Positions 34,843 to 44,305 of a stretch of 64,000 nt of DNA are shown in pieces. The notes beneath the pieces are model-generated. The model had not been told where the DNA came from and ran no database searches. It saw only the letters and a program-made list of their open reading frames with translations. Each line of letters opens with the position of its first letter. Position 1 is the stretch's first letter. Source of the DNA: Marinactinospora thermotolerans DSM 45154 (lineage in GTDB: Bacteria > Actinomycetota > Actinomycetes > Streptosporangiales > Streptosporangiaceae); the NCBI RefSeq assembly GCF_900167435.1, contig NZ_FUWS01000003.1, forward strand, positions 372,001 through 436,000, written 5' to 3'. The position numbers and the translations under genes were made by a program.

Positions 34843-35465
34843 GTGCTCTCCGGTGAGGGGACGGATCCCCATGACGCTACCCGCAGGCGGGGACGTCCAA
34901 CGGGCCGCCTCGCCGGACGCGCCGTGTCCGTCCCGGGGCCGGCCGCGCGAGTCCGGCTTCTCGCCGGCGGGCCGAGGAGGGCACGGGGAGGCGGGGCCGG
35001 CCGGTGCCGGGCCGGGCGCGGACACCGCCCCGACGTTTCGCGTGGAGGGGACGGCCCGCTCGGCGGGCGGTCCGGTGGGGGACGGCGTTTCACGGGACGG
35101 GTCATGGCGCCATCGGCCGGCCACGTCGAGGCGGTTCACGGTGGTGCGGCCGGCGCGTGCCGGTGGCCGCGGCGGCGCCGACCGTGGACCAGGCCGGTCC
35201 GGTCGAGAGGACCCGAACCGGGGTTCGGGGACGTCGGCTCCGCCCCGCGTTCCCCGGAGGGCTCCGGCGGCGGGATCCACCCGTCGCGGGGGCACCGACC
35301 CCTTCCGAGCCGCACCGGACCGCTGGAAGTCCCACGATCGGCAGGGGGCCTGTCAGGCTCTTCCCGGGAGAGCGCGCCTATCGGGCCGATCGCCGGGGGT
35401 GACCGGCCCGATCCGCACAGGGACCCCGGGGTGGCCGGCGGGACTCGGCTCCACGGGGTCCTCGC
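34843..35465. other. Gene-free stretch
   Basis: About 620 bp of very high GC between the exonuclease start and the aldo/keto reductase stop. Long open frames on both strands have no family resemblance or ribosome sites and are explained by composition. Only the hairpin at 35380-35412 stands out. Confidence 0.4.
35380..35412 (-). terminator. Possible terminator of the aldo/keto reductase gene
   Basis: ATCGGGCCG and CGGCCCGAT form a 9-bp perfect stem with a 15-base loop, 54-86 bases after the reductase stop on the minus strand. The loop is long and there is no T-run. Confidence 0.35.
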
Positions 35466-36329
35466 TCACGCGGCGGCGTCGAGCAGGGCGAGCTGTTCGG
35501 GCGACAGCTCCAGGTCGACGGCCTGAGCCGAGTCGGTGATGCTCTGCGGGCGGGAGGCGCCCGGGATGGGGATGACGGTGGGCGACAGGGACAGCTCCCA
35601 GGCCAGGCACACCTGCTGGGGGCTCACCCCGTGTTCCGCGGCGACCTGGGCGAACACCTCGTGGCGCTGCGCGAGCCGTCCGGCGTTGGCGATCCCGCCC
35701 AGAGGGCTCCAGGGCAGGAACGCGATGCCCGAACGCGCGCACAGCTCCAGCTCGCCCCTGCTGGAGCGGAAGGCCGGGGAGAACTGGTTCTGCACCGCCG
35801 CCAGCCGGCCGCCCAGCACCTCCTGGGCGGTGCGGATCTGCCCTTCGTCGGCGTTGGAGATGCCCGCCATGCGGATCACGCCCTCGTCCAGCAGCTCCGC
35901 CAGGGCTCCGATCGTCTCCTCGTAGGGGACCCGGGGGTCCGGACGGTGGTGCTGGTAGAGGCCGATCGCCTCCACCCCCAGCCGGGCGGCCGAGGCCTTG
36001 GCCGCGGCCTTCAGATGCTCGGGACGCCCGTCCAGGTCCCACCCGCCGTCGGGGGTGCGCACGTGGCCGCCCTTGGTGGCCACCAGCACCCGGGAGGTGT
36101 CACCGCCGTAGGAGGCGAGCGCCCGGGCGACCAGCTCCTCGTTGTGGCCGATGCCGGCGCCCTTGGGCTGGTAGGCGTCGGCGGTGTCGATCAGCGTCAC
36201 CCCGGCGTCCAGGGCGGCGTGGACGGTGCGGATCGCGCGTTGCGGCTCGGGTCCGCCGTCCACCGACAGTGGCATGGCCCCCAGGCCGATCGCGCCGACC
36301 TGGACCTCACCCAGGGTGCGTTGTTCCAT
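35466..36329 (-). CDS. Aldo/keto reductase
   Basis: 287 aa from ATG 36329 with GGGAAGAG upstream. It has IGLGAMPLSV at the N-terminus and the AKR catalytic tetrad pattern DTADAYQ (Asp, Tyr), LVATKGG (Lys) and LYQHHRPDP (His), with the NADPH site IPIPGASRPQSI near the C-terminus. Members reduce aldehydes and ketones with NADPH. It stands alone; substrate unknown. Confidence 0.93.
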   Translation of the reverse strand: MEQRTLGEVQVGAIGLGAMPLSVDGGPEPQRAIRTVHAALDAGVTLIDTADAYQPKGAGIGHNEELVARALASYGGDTSRVLVATKGGHVRTPDGGWDLDGRPEHLKAAAKASAARLGVEAIGLYQHHRPDPRVPYEETIGALAELLDEGVIRMAGISNADEGQIRTAQEVLGGRLAAVQNQFSPAFRSSRGELELCARSGIAFLPWSPLGGIANAGRLAQRHEVFAQVAAEHGVSPQQVCLAWELSLSPTVIPIPGASRPQSITDSAQAVDLELSPEQLALLDAAA

Positions 36330-36728
36330 TCGGTCTCTTCCCTTCGAATCCGTGTTCGCCGTCGGCCCCCGGAGGGATTCCCGGGACACGCTACCTCGCG
36401 CGGGACGGCGGAGCTCCCGCGGAGGTCCGATGGCGGCCGGGCCGTTCCCGGTGCCGGCCGCGCGAGCCGGGGTGATGGCCGGTTCCCCGCCGCGGGGCGC
36501 TTCCAGGTACTGTCAGGGCCTCCCGCGCCGCCCCGGCCCGTGGTGACCTGGTGGCCGGTCAGGGGGTCTTCCGCGCGCCGGGGTACGGCCGCGCGGGCCG
36601 CCGCGCGTTCGCTCCGAGGACGGGAGCGGCGTACGCCGGTCCGAGGGGCGGTCGGATAGCGTCGACCCGACGGGCGGGGGAAGGCCCGGCCGGAACCCGC
36701 GACAGGAACGCCGACGAAAGCGAACGAC

Positions 36729-37196
36729 GTGAGTCCCAGGATCGCCACCAACACCACCGTCGACCGTGACGCGCTCATCGAGTTCATCTCCCCACGGCAC
36801 AAGGCGCTGCTGATCACCCGGCGCCGCGACGGTTCCCCCCAGGCGTCTCCCGTCACCTGCGGGGTGGACGGGCAGGGGCGGATCGTGGTGTCCACCTACC
36901 CCGAGCGGGTCAAGGCCCGTAACGCCGCGCGCGACGAGCGGGTGAGCGTGGTCGTGCTCTCCGACGACTTCGACGGCCCCTGGGTGCAGGTCGACGGCAC
37001 CGCCGAGGTGCTGAGCGGGGAGGAGGCGGTCGAGCCCCTGGTCGAGTACTTCCGGGTGATCGCCGGAGAGCACCCGGACTGGGAGGAGTACCGGCAGGCC
37101 ATGCGCCGCCAGGGCAAGGCCCTGGTGCGCGTCACCCCGCAGCGGTGGGGACCGGTGGCCACCGGCGGGTTCCCCGCGGGGCGCGCCCCCTCCTGA
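36729..37196 (+). CDS. PPOX-class, probably F420-dependent, oxidoreductase
   Basis: 155 aa, GTG start. The split-barrel FMN/F420 fold is recognisable: FISPRHKALLITRRRDGSPQ, PVTCGVDGQGRIVVSTYP and KARNAARDERVSVVVL, the last two matching actinobacterial F420-binding relatives (FDOR-B type). The terminal LVRVTPQRWGPVATGGFP is also typical. Such enzymes reduce or sequester F420 in redox defence; physiological substrate unknown. A possible -10 element TAGCGT lies near 36657-36662. Confidence 0.85.
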   Translation: MSPRIATNTTVDRDALIEFISPRHKALLITRRRDGSPQASPVTCGVDGQGRIVVSTYPERVKARNAARDERVSVVVLSDDFDGPWVQVDGTAEVLSGEEAVEPLVEYFRVIAGEHPDWEEYRQAMRRQGKALVRVTPQRWGPVATGGFPAGRAPS

Positions 37197-37290
37197 CCCG
37201 GCCCCGGGCCGGGCCGGCCGCGCGTCCGGCCGCCACGTCGCCACTGTCGGCGACCGCGGGTCCCACGGCACCACCGGCGGGCGCGGAGTC

Positions 37291-37330
37291 CGTGCCCGCC
37301 CGTGCCCGCCCGTGCCCGCCCGTGCCCGCG
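37291..37330 (+). repeat. 10-bp tandem repeat, four units
   Basis: CGTGCCCGCC is repeated three times and followed by a fourth unit, CGTGCCCGCG, without interruption. It lies in non-coding sequence and is probably slippage-derived. Confidence 0.85.
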
Positions 37331-37622
37331 TCGGCCCCGCGTCGACGAGTCCCGCGTGGTCGCGCAGTGCCGCCAGGGCGAGCGCGCCGTCGGGGTCAAG
37401 GGGAGGAGCGACACAGCGACCCACGCCCACGCGGGCGGGGACGAGATCGTGTCGGCCGGGGGTCGGGCGGTAGCGATGAGACCGTTCAGGCCCTGGTGGC
37501 GAAATCGGGCGCGGTCGGGCAGGCGCCTCATGGGGTACGCCGACGGCCGATCACTGCGGATCGGCCGTCGGGTGGGATAGGGGCGTGCGGGATCGGCACA
37601 TCCGACCCGGAGCCGTGGTGTT

Positions 37623-37770
37623 CCCAGCGGCGCGGTTTGCGGTGTCGCGGACCTGTTCGTGATCGACGCCTCGGTGATGCCGGGCCTGCCCACCGCGAAC
37701 CCCGATCTCACCCCCCTGGCCCTCACCGAACACCGCGCCGCCGCCCTGGCCGCCGGTCGAGGATGCCGCC
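37623..37770 (+). pseudogene. C-terminal fragment of a GMC oxidoreductase
   Basis: The + frame reads GVADLFVIDASVMPGLPTAN then LTPLALTEHRAAALAAG, the conserved end of GMC flavoenzymes (choline/glucose oxidase family: V-x-D-L-F-V-x-D-A-S-x-M-P). No start codon, FAD motif or other part of the enzyme lies upstream, so only about 45 residues remain. Confidence 0.7.
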
Positions 37771-37891
37771 GCAGGTGATGACCTCCATCGGGTAGAGGCG
37801 GACGACGACCTCGCCGGGCACGCCGCCGCGTCGGGAGCCACGGCTGTGGGTCCACATCTTCGGGGCACGAGACACGACAGAGGAGTTCGGT

Positions 37892-38914
37892 ATGAGCCGG
37901 CCGACAGCAGCCGACGACGCCGCACCGGCGACGATGCGGGCGGTCGTCGTCACCCAGCCCGGTGGTCTGGACGCCCTTCAGGTCACCACGGTGCCGATGC
38001 CCGAGCCGCGGCCCGGATGGGTGCGGATCAAGGTGAAGGCGTTCGGCGTCAACGAGTCCGAGGTCACGACCCGAAGGGGCGAGTCGGATCCGGAGGTCAC
38101 CTACCCGCGCATCCCCGGCATCGAGGGCGTCGGTGTGGTCGACCAGGCCGACGCGGACAGCGGGCTGCGCCCGGGCCAGCGGGTGGCGACCATGATGGGC
38201 GGCATGGGCCGCTCGTTCGACGGCGCCTACGCCCAGTACGTGGCCGTCCCCGCGGGGCAGGTCATCCCGTTCGAGACCGGCCTGCCCTGGGACGTCGTCG
38301 GCGCCCTGCCGGAGATGTTCCAGACCGCCTACGGATCCCTCACCACCGGTCTCGGCCTACAGGCCGGGCAGACGCTGCTGATCCGCGGCGGCACCTCCAC
38401 GGTCGGGCTGAGCGCGGCCACGATCGCGAAGGACATCGGAGCCGCCGTGCTGTCCACCACCCGCAGCCCGGACCGGGCCGGGGACCTGCGAGCCGTGGGC
38501 GTCGACCATCCTCTCGTCGACAACGGCACCATCGCCGACCAGGTGCGCGAGCTGATACCGGACGGCGTCGACGCCGTACTGGAATTGGTGGGCTGCTCGG
38601 TCCTCGCCGACACCTTCCGCGCCGTCCGCCGCCACGGCACCGTCTGCTTCACCGGAGCCCTGGCGGGCCAGTGGACGGTCCCCGACTTCACCCCGTTCAT
38701 GATCCCCAACGGGGTGCGGCTGACCAGCTACGCGGGCGAAGCCGGCGACCTGCCCGCGCGGGTGTTCCAGCAGCATCTGCACGCCATCGCCGCCGGACGG
38801 CTCAGGGCCCCGGTCGCGAAGGTCTACCACGGCCTGGAGCGGGTTCGCGATGCCCAGGCCGACGTCGAGACCGGCACGACGCCGGGCAAGCACGTTGTCG
38901 TCCTGAACGACTGA
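37892..38914 (+). CDS. Zinc-independent medium-chain alcohol dehydrogenase/quinone oxidoreductase-like
   Basis: 340 aa, ATG 37892 after GAGGAG. The N-terminal GroES-like domain (MRAVVVTQPGGLDALQV, VKAFGVNESEV, PRIPGIEGVGVV) is followed by a Rossmann domain (LLIRGGTSTVGLSAATIAKDIGA). The ligands of catalytic zinc are absent, as in quinone oxidoreductases (QOR). It uses NADPH to reduce quinones or enones. It is convergent with an AraC-family regulator gene. Confidence 0.92.
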   Translation: MSRPTAADDAAPATMRAVVVTQPGGLDALQVTTVPMPEPRPGWVRIKVKAFGVNESEVTTRRGESDPEVTYPRIPGIEGVGVVDQADADSGLRPGQRVATMMGGMGRSFDGAYAQYVAVPAGQVIPFETGLPWDVVGALPEMFQTAYGSLTTGLGLQAGQTLLIRGGTSTVGLSAATIAKDIGAAVLSTTRSPDRAGDLRAVGVDHPLVDNGTIADQVRELIPDGVDAVLELVGCSVLADTFRAVRRHGTVCFTGALAGQWTVPDFTPFMIPNGVRLTSYAGEAGDLPARVFQQHLHAIAAGRLRAPVAKVYHGLERVRDAQADVETGTTPGKHVVVLND

Positions 38915-38941
38915 GAGGGCATTGGGGGCGCCGCACGCCGC

Positions 38942-39877
38942 TCACGGATCGGCCGTGATTGCGCGGGCCGCGAAGGCGACCGGGGTGACGCCGGTGTGGT
39001 TGCGGAAGAAACGGCCGAAGTTCGCGGGATCGGTGAAGCCGAGGTGAGCGGCCACACTCCGGGCGTCCCACCGGGCGCTTCCGAGCAGGCGCCGGGCTTC
39101 GAGGAGGCGCCGCTCGTCGATCAGGTCACGCGCCCCTTTGCCGGTGGCGTCCCGAGCGGCGCGGCTGAGGGTGCGGACCGAGCAGCCCAGCAGCTCGGCG
39201 TAGTCCGCGGCCCGGTGCAGTTCGCGGAAGTGCAGCTCCAAGGCGTCCACGAACCGGCCGTAGGTGTCCCCGCGGCCCGTGCCGGCCGTCGCCGCGCCCG
39301 CGGGGGTGATGCCGGGGGCGTTGGCAAGGCGCAGCAGCAGTGATTCGAGCAGGCTGCGCCGCAGGGCGTGGTGGACATCGAGGGGGCGGCGTCCAAGTGC
39401 CCGGTGTTCGTCGAGGAGCTGGAGTGCCGTCTGCTGGAGCCAGGCGGCGTCGTCGGGGGGCGGGCTGAGGACGGCGGGGGCCTCGTGCGCGATGAGCGGT
39501 GCCAGCAGGCGGGCGGTGCCGGGTGTCAGTACGTCCGGTTCGAAGAGGATGAACGGGCCGCGGGCGGTGCCGGGCGGATGCCAGCACTGTGCGTGTCCGG
39601 GACGCACCCACAGCCACTGGCCGGGGGCGACGGTTCGCGTGACGTGGTCGACATCGTGGAGCAGCTCGCCCTCGGTGACCGCGATGAGGTAGTGGAAGGT
39701 GGCGCGGCCTGGACGGGGCGGGTTCCACGGCCAGTCGTCGTGCTCGGCGAAGAAGTCCTCGACGGTGCTCACCTCCAGCCCGTAGGGAGTGCCCACCGGG
39801 GGCTGGAAACCATACAGCGGGATCGCGGCCGGTCCGGGCTGCCCGCCCGGCCTGGGGTGTCGCCTATCGACCATCAT
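38942..39877 (-). CDS. AraC-family transcriptional regulator
   Basis: 311 aa if ATG 39877 is used (39874 is the next). The N-terminal half is a cupin-like sensing domain (TFHYLIAVTEGELLHDVDHV, APGQWLWVRPGHAQCWHPP). The C-terminal half has two HTH motifs (DYAELLGCSVRTLSRAARDA and SVAAHLGFTDPANFGRFFRN) ending in TGVTPVAFAAR. Targets unknown; the divergent MmcQ gene on its left side is one candidate, the convergent QOR gene another. Confidence 0.92.
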   Translation of the reverse strand: MMVDRRHPRPGGQPGPAAIPLYGFQPPVGTPYGLEVSTVEDFFAEHDDWPWNPPRPGRATFHYLIAVTEGELLHDVDHVTRTVAPGQWLWVRPGHAQCWHPPGTARGPFILFEPDVLTPGTARLLAPLIAHEAPAVLSPPPDDAAWLQQTALQLLDEHRALGRRPLDVHHALRRSLLESLLLRLANAPGITPAGAATAGTGRGDTYGRFVDALELHFRELHRAADYAELLGCSVRTLSRAARDATGKGARDLIDERRLLEARRLLGSARWDARSVAAHLGFTDPANFGRFFRNHTGVTPVAFAARAITADP

Positions 39878-40002
39878 GTGTCCGCAGCCTACTGCCCGAT
39901 TTGCCGCTTTCAACGGAAGGATGGGGGTGCCGCCGCGACCGTGTGGTGCACTGTCCGCGTCCCTCGGCGCCGACCCGCCACCACCCGAGGAAGGAGACGT
40001 TC

Positions 40003-40398
40003 ATGAACGGACCGACCCTGCACAAGACCGCCGCTGACTGTGCGCGGGAACTTCCCGGAGCCTGGCTGGATCATCCCTTCGGTGACGACTGGGAGGTCTT
40101 CAAGGTGCGCGGCAAGGTGTTCATGCTGATGACCGAAGTCCCCGGGCGTCCCGTCGTGATCCTCAAGGCGGAGCCCGGCGAGGCCCTTGCCCTGCGGGAG
40201 CACAACAGCCACATCACTCCCGGCTACCACATGAACAAGAAGCACTGGATCACGCTGGAAGGCGGGGAAGGCGTCGATGAGTCCCTCGTCAGGGAACTCG
40301 TCACCGAGTCCTACCGGCTCGTCGTCGCTCGCCTGCCCAAGGCCGAGCAGCCCGTCGACCCCCACACCTACGGCAGCGGCGCGCGGGCGGCCCGGTGA
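40003..40398 (+). CDS. MmcQ/YjbR-family DNA-binding-like protein
   Basis: 131 aa; ATG 40003 is preceded by AGGAAGGAG. The family pattern is clear: LPGAWLDHPFGDDWEVFKVRGKVFML, then SHITPGYHMNKKHWITL and SYRLVVARLPK at the C-terminus. YjbR/CyaY-like folds of this type are small and of unknown role. The stop overlaps the start of a second, damaged copy (GTGA). Confidence 0.88.
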   Translation: MNGPTLHKTAADCARELPGAWLDHPFGDDWEVFKVRGKVFMLMTEVPGRPVVILKAEPGEALALREHNSHITPGYHMNKKHWITLEGGEGVDESLVRELVTESYRLVVARLPKAEQPVDPHTYGSGARAAR

Positions 40399-40695
40399 GC
40401 GCGGCCGGGATCAGGAGTTCCCGCCGGACGCCCCTTCACCCCCGGTTCGACGTGTACACGGTCGCGGGCAAGGTGTTCCCGATCGCCACCGTCGACCCGG
40501 ACGGGCAGGTCATCATGGGCAATCGCGACCGCGAACCCGCCCGCGCGCATGAACGGCTACGCCTCGATCACACCGGGCCGCTACCTCGACAGAGGCCACT
40601 GGATCTCACCCGGGCCGGGACCCGGCGTCAGCGAGGGGCCTGTCGCCGACGCGGTCGAGGATTCCTGCGACCTGGTCGTCGAACGGCTGCCGTGA
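40395..40695 (+). pseudogene. Second MmcQ/YjbR copy, frameshifted
   Basis: It starts with GTG 40395 overlapping the upstream stop. FDVYTVAGKVFPIATVDPDG parallels the first copy in frame 3, then MNGYASITPGRYLDRGHWI and SCDLVVERLP continue in frame 1 to a stop at 40693-40695. A one-base shift near 40550 separates the halves. The two genes are tandem duplicates of which the second is broken, or reflects a sequencing error. Confidence 0.75.
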
Positions 40696-40807
40696 CGCGA
40701 CCGTCCTGGTGTGGGAGGAGCGCCACAAGCGGCTGATCCCCCGCTCGCCAGTGTCCCCGTGCAAGGCTCGCCACCCCGCACACGTCCGCCACCGACCCGA
40801 GAGACCG

Positions 40808-42112
40808 ATGGAACCGACCCTGCCGCTCTTCGACGAGGAGCCCACCCGGCCGCTCGCCGACCGCCTGCGCCCCACCCGGCTGGAAGAGGTCGTCGGACAG
40901 GACCACCTCCTGGCCCCAGACGCCCCGCTGGGCCGCATGGTCGCCCAGCGGCGTCTCAGCTCCGCCATCCTGTGGGGGCCGCCCGGCGTCGGGAAGACGA
41001 CCATCGCCCGGCTCCTCGCGCACGCCGGCAACCTGGCCTTCGAACCGGTGTCGGCCACCTTCTCCGGCGTGGCCGACCTGCGCAAGGTCTTCGCCGCCGC
41101 ACAACGCCGGCGCGGCATCGGCCAGGGCACTTTGCTGTTCGTCGACGAGATCCACCGCTTCAACCGTGCCCAGCAGGACAGCTTTCTTCCCTACGTCGAG
41201 GACGGCACGATCACCCTGATCGGCGCCACCACGGAGAACCCGAGCTTCGAACTCAACGGCGCCCTCCTCTCCCGCACCCAGGTCCTCGTCCTCAAACGCC
41301 TCGACCAAGCCGCGCTGTCCACGCTCCTCGACCGCGCCGAGCAGCTCACCGGCCTCCGGCTGCCTCTTGACGACGACGCCCGCGGCGCCCTGATCGCCAT
41401 GGCCGACGGTGACGGTCGCTACCTCCTCAACATGGCCGAACAGCTCCAGGCCCTCCCCGACACCGAAAGCGCCCTGGACACCGCGGCGCTCGTCCACCAC
41501 ATCCAGCAGCGCGCCCCCCTGTACGACAAGACGCAGGAGGGCCACTACAACCTGATCTCCGCGCTGCACAAGTCGATGCGCGGCTCCGATCCGGACGCCT
41601 CGCTGTACTGGCTCGCCCGCATGCTCGACGGCGGCGAGGACCCCCTGTTCGTCGCCCGCCGCCTGGTCCGCTTCGCAAGCGAGGACATCGGCATCGCCGA
41701 CCCGCACGCCCTCCGGCAGGCGCTCGCCGCCTGGGACGTGTACGAACGGCTGGGCTCCCCCGAGGGCGAGCTGGCGATCGCCCAGGCCGTCGTCTACCTC
41801 GCCACCGCGCCCAAGTCCATCGCCGTCTACCGCGGCTTCAACGCCGCACACCGCGCCGCCCGCCGCACCGGCTCGCTCATGCCGCCCGCTCACATCCTCA
41901 ACGCCCCGACCCGGCTGATGAAGGATCTCGGCTACGGCGAGGACTACCAGTACGACCCCGACACCGCCGACGGTTTCTCCGGCGCCGACTACTTCCCCGA
42001 CGGCATGGACCGCGAGACGTACTACCGGCCCACCCGTAACGGCTACGAAGCCCAGATCTCCGACCGCCTGCGCCACTGGGCCGCTCTGCGTGCTCGCAGA
42101 CGAAGCGACTGA
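40808..42112 (+). CDS. rarA: Replication-associated recombination protein A (RarA/MgsA), AAA ATPase
   Basis: 434 aa from ATG 40808 (MEPTLPLFDEEPTRPLADRL). It has LEEVVGQDHLL, Walker A GPPGVGKTTIARL, Walker B LLFVDEIHRFN, sensor 1 GATTENPSFELN and the C-terminal tetramer region (DPDASLYWLARMLDGGEDP, YLATAPKSIAVYRGF). RarA acts at stalled replication forks. Length and motifs are those of the normal housekeeping enzyme. A longer open frame upstream is not supported. Confidence 0.96.
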   Translation: MEPTLPLFDEEPTRPLADRLRPTRLEEVVGQDHLLAPDAPLGRMVAQRRLSSAILWGPPGVGKTTIARLLAHAGNLAFEPVSATFSGVADLRKVFAAAQRRRGIGQGTLLFVDEIHRFNRAQQDSFLPYVEDGTITLIGATTENPSFELNGALLSRTQVLVLKRLDQAALSTLLDRAEQLTGLRLPLDDDARGALIAMADGDGRYLLNMAEQLQALPDTESALDTAALVHHIQQRAPLYDKTQEGHYNLISALHKSMRGSDPDASLYWLARMLDGGEDPLFVARRLVRFASEDIGIADPHALRQALAAWDVYERLGSPEGELAIAQAVVYLATAPKSIAVYRGFNAAHRAARRTGSLMPPAHILNAPTRLMKDLGYGEDYQYDPDTADGFSGADYFPDGMDRETYYRPTRNGYEAQISDRLRHWAALRARRRSD

Positions 42113-42476
42113 CCGGCCGGCGCCGTGAAGAATCCGTTGTCCGGGTCCTTGCTCGCCCCTGTGTGGAGTGACGCCCTCGGCGCCGGGGGCTGCTGCACGT
42201 CCCGTGTCCGCGGAAATGAGCGGTTCTGAGAGGACGCGAACCCCCGCCGGACCGTGTTCGGTTCGCCCCTGAACTTCGTTCTCACATCCTCTCGTGAGAC
42301 AGCTTCCGCGCGATGCCCCTCGCGACGGGTTCTGTGATATGCCCCGGCTTCCCGAACCGGCCGCCGCGGTCCGACTGTTCCGGTGAGCGTTTCACATGAC
42401 TCAGCCCACGCGGTTTGGGTAATGCCAGATCCGACGCGGATACCCCTCGTAACGGAGGCCTTCTCCTGAGGCGGTG
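42113..42476. other. Gene-free stretch
   Basis: 364 bp between rarA and the membrane-protein stop. No gene, RNA or repeat recognised; composition is slightly less GC-rich than the surroundings. Confidence 0.4.
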
Positions 42477-43055
42477 TCAGCCGTGGCGCTCACTCACTCC
42501 GGCCGGTGGCTCGGCCTCAGGGGCGAAGCCGTGCCGGGCCAGCACCGAGTCGCGGTCGAATCGGGTCACGAACTGCGCCGTCACCCAGAAGACCAGCCAC
42601 AGACTTCCCGCCGCCAGCAGGCTCTCCACCACCTTGGGCGCCAGTCCCACCGTGTAGTCGTCCCCCCACGGGTCCAGCCCCGCGTACAGGGCTCCCCCGT
42701 AGGCGAGCGGCAGGCACGCCGCCATCACGACGACGAGCGCCGCCAGGCCCCAACCGAACCGGCGTACCGCGAACCAGCGTCCAACCACGTCGTCGCGGGC
42801 CCACATCCGATACCGGTAGGGGACCCGCGCCCCCAGGAAGCGGTAGGCGGCCCACGCGCGCAGCGGCGGGTGCTCGCGCACACGGGTGCGCAGGCCCGCC
42901 AAGGCCAGTCCCCGCAGTTCGGCCCGGTCCACCTCCTGCGCGCCGGGGGCGCGCAGTTCCAGCGCGGTGGCCACGATCTCCTCGCCGCGGCTCTCGCGGT
43001 AGTGGCGCGGGTACCAGCGCAGTGCCCGGCGCAGCTGCCGTTCGTAGGCGTCCAT
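42477..43055 (-). CDS. Two-TM membrane protein of unknown function
   Basis: 192 aa. The N-terminal cytoplasmic part (MDAYERQLRRALRWYPRHYR, ESRGEEIVATALELRAPGA) is typical of actinobacterial proteins encoded directly behind PadR regulators. Two hydrophobic helices follow (WGLAALVVVMAACLPLAYGGAL and VESLLAAGSLWLVFWVTAQFV). The PadR gene ends four bases upstream, so they form one unit. No function is known. Confidence 0.8.
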   Translation of the reverse strand: MDAYERQLRRALRWYPRHYRESRGEEIVATALELRAPGAQEVDRAELRGLALAGLRTRVREHPPLRAWAAYRFLGARVPYRYRMWARDDVVGRWFAVRRFGWGLAALVVVMAACLPLAYGGALYAGLDPWGDDYTVGLAPKVVESLLAAGSLWLVFWVTAQFVTRFDRDSVLARHGFAPEAEPPAGVSERHG

Positions 43056-43058
43056 CGG

Positions 43059-43313
43059 TCAGGCTCCTCCTGTCTGGGGGCGGGGGCCGGGGGCGAGCAG
43101 ACGGTGCGCGAGCTCGGCGAGGCGGGCCATGCGCTCGGCCTCACCGGCCAAGACCGCGTGTCCCTGGCCGGTGAGCCGGTAGTAGCGGCGGTTGCGGCCG
43201 TTGACGACCTCCTCGCCCGAAACCTCCACCAGGCCCTGATCGGCCAGGCGGTCCAGTGCCCCGTACAGGGTGCCGGCGCCGAGCTTGACCTTGCCCTCCG
43301 ACAGTCGGCGCAT
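43059..43313 (-). pseudogene. PadR-family regulator lacking its 5' end
   Basis: 84 aa beginning MRRLSEGKVKLGAGTLYGAL, with wing residues RRYYRLTGQGHAVLAGEAER. A complete PadR starts about 25 residues earlier with the first helices of the winged helix (AHGYxIxxxL). Here an in-frame TAG stands just upstream of the ATG and the upstream DNA is unrelated. Half of the DNA-binding domain is therefore missing; it is probably inactive. Confidence 0.65.
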
Positions 43314-43472
43314 CGACTACACCTTCCCCAAGGGAGACCGCGAGCGGTGCCTGCCTCCGGGGCGCAGCGACATCGGTGGCGCCAGGGAAGTACGCCTGGT
43401 ACACAGGCAGGACCTGCTGACCCGACGGGGTGGTGTGGTTTGGGAAAACAAGGCGTTCACCCTGACGCCGCG

Positions 43473-43508
43473 GCGCCCGCGCGACGGTTCGCGCGGGCGC
43501 TGCTTTTT
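43473..43508 (+). terminator. Intrinsic terminator with T-run
   Basis: GCGCCCGCGCG and CGCGCGGGCGC form an 11-bp stem with a 6-base loop, followed by TGCTTTTT. It is the only classical stem-plus-T terminator I see in the window. It points along the + strand, but no recognisable + strand gene precedes it, because the upstream 150 bp begin at the broken PadR end. Confidence 0.75.
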
Positions 43509-43698
43509 CCTGAACCTGACCTCCGATAAGTGAACCTTGCCGACGGACAGACGGCCTGGGTTGACGAACCTGGACACGATGAAGCCTCCGGGTAACGGCA
43601 CGTTACGCGGAGGCTGCCACCAGATCCTGAAGCGGTCCTCCCCGCCCCCTGCCTACCACTGAGGGCTGGATCGTTGATGGGATTGTTGTGTGTCCTGG

Positions 43699-43935
43699 TC
43701 AGTGGTCGTAAGCGATCAAGGACCGTTTGGCCGGGGCATCGATCAGCCGGTCACGTCAGATCACGGCGTTGAACGCCACGATGCGCTGACATACCCGCGC
43801 CCACACCCCTCCATGGTGCGGACCGCGTACCGCTCCGGCCCGAGCTGGTTCTTCAACGTCCAAATCGCCGCTTCGATCAGCTGAGGCAACCAGGAAGGGA
43901 ACACCTCCACCTCGGGTTCGTCCCCTCGGATCGGG
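43699..43935 (-). pseudogene. C-terminal remnant of an insertion-sequence transposase
   Basis: Minus-strand pieces SWLPQLIEAAIWTLKNQLG, then (shifted) HHGGVWARVCQRIVAFNAV, then a tail ending SLIAYDH and stop at 43699, reproduce the C-terminus of IS transposases (IES..xTLKxQL.LExHGxRT.xGVxxRVxxRLxAL..AxWHN). At least two frameshifts occur and no N-terminal half or terminal repeats were found. Confidence 0.6.
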
Positions 43936-44305
43936 CGAATGAGTAGATGGCCCAGATCGGCTCGACCCGCCGGACGCGGTCATGGCCGAACATCAGTGAG
44001 GTCGAAGGCGTGGGCGGTGGGGCCGCCCGCACCGGGCATGATCGCTCCGCTCGCCGCGCCGATCGGTGCGCCCCGTCCCGCGGCCTGGGCCAGGCCGCCC
44101 CAGGCGGTCAGGGGGGCGGGTTCTCGGCGTGGACGCTGGTGCGGAGGCCGGCGGCCGAGCGGGGCGGGCTGACCGGGGTGGCGAAAACCGGGCGGGTACG
44201 CTGCTGGGTGGGGAAGACCGCGGTTTTCACGGCAATGGATTCCCCGCTCGATTGCACTCTCGCGGCGTGCGTCCGCGGTTCGGGGGAACGGTGAGGTGGA
44301 CGGTC

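Larger units (their letters stand above)
37197..37891. other. Gene-poor stretch with tandem repeat and gene debris
   Basis: About 700 bp without an intact gene. It holds the 10-bp tandem repeat (37291-37330) and the GMC-oxidoreductase tail (37623-37770). Between about 37780 and 37870 the minus strand reads PKMWTHSRGSRRGG and GEVVVRLYPMEVITCGG, which looks coding-like but matches nothing I recognise. Confidence 0.45.

Noticed and set aside
34114-35295. 393-aa version of the exonuclease
   Set aside because: The first 151 residues are Arg/Pro/Gly-rich non-coding sequence; ATG 34842 has the ribosome site and starts the fold.
37291-37330. CRISPR array
   Set aside because: Contiguous 10-bp units without spacers; a simple tandem repeat.
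43320-43470. tRNA or riboswitch upstream of the T-tailed terminator
   Set aside because: No cloverleaf, anticodon arm or T-loop consensus could be drawn, and no riboswitch core was recognised.
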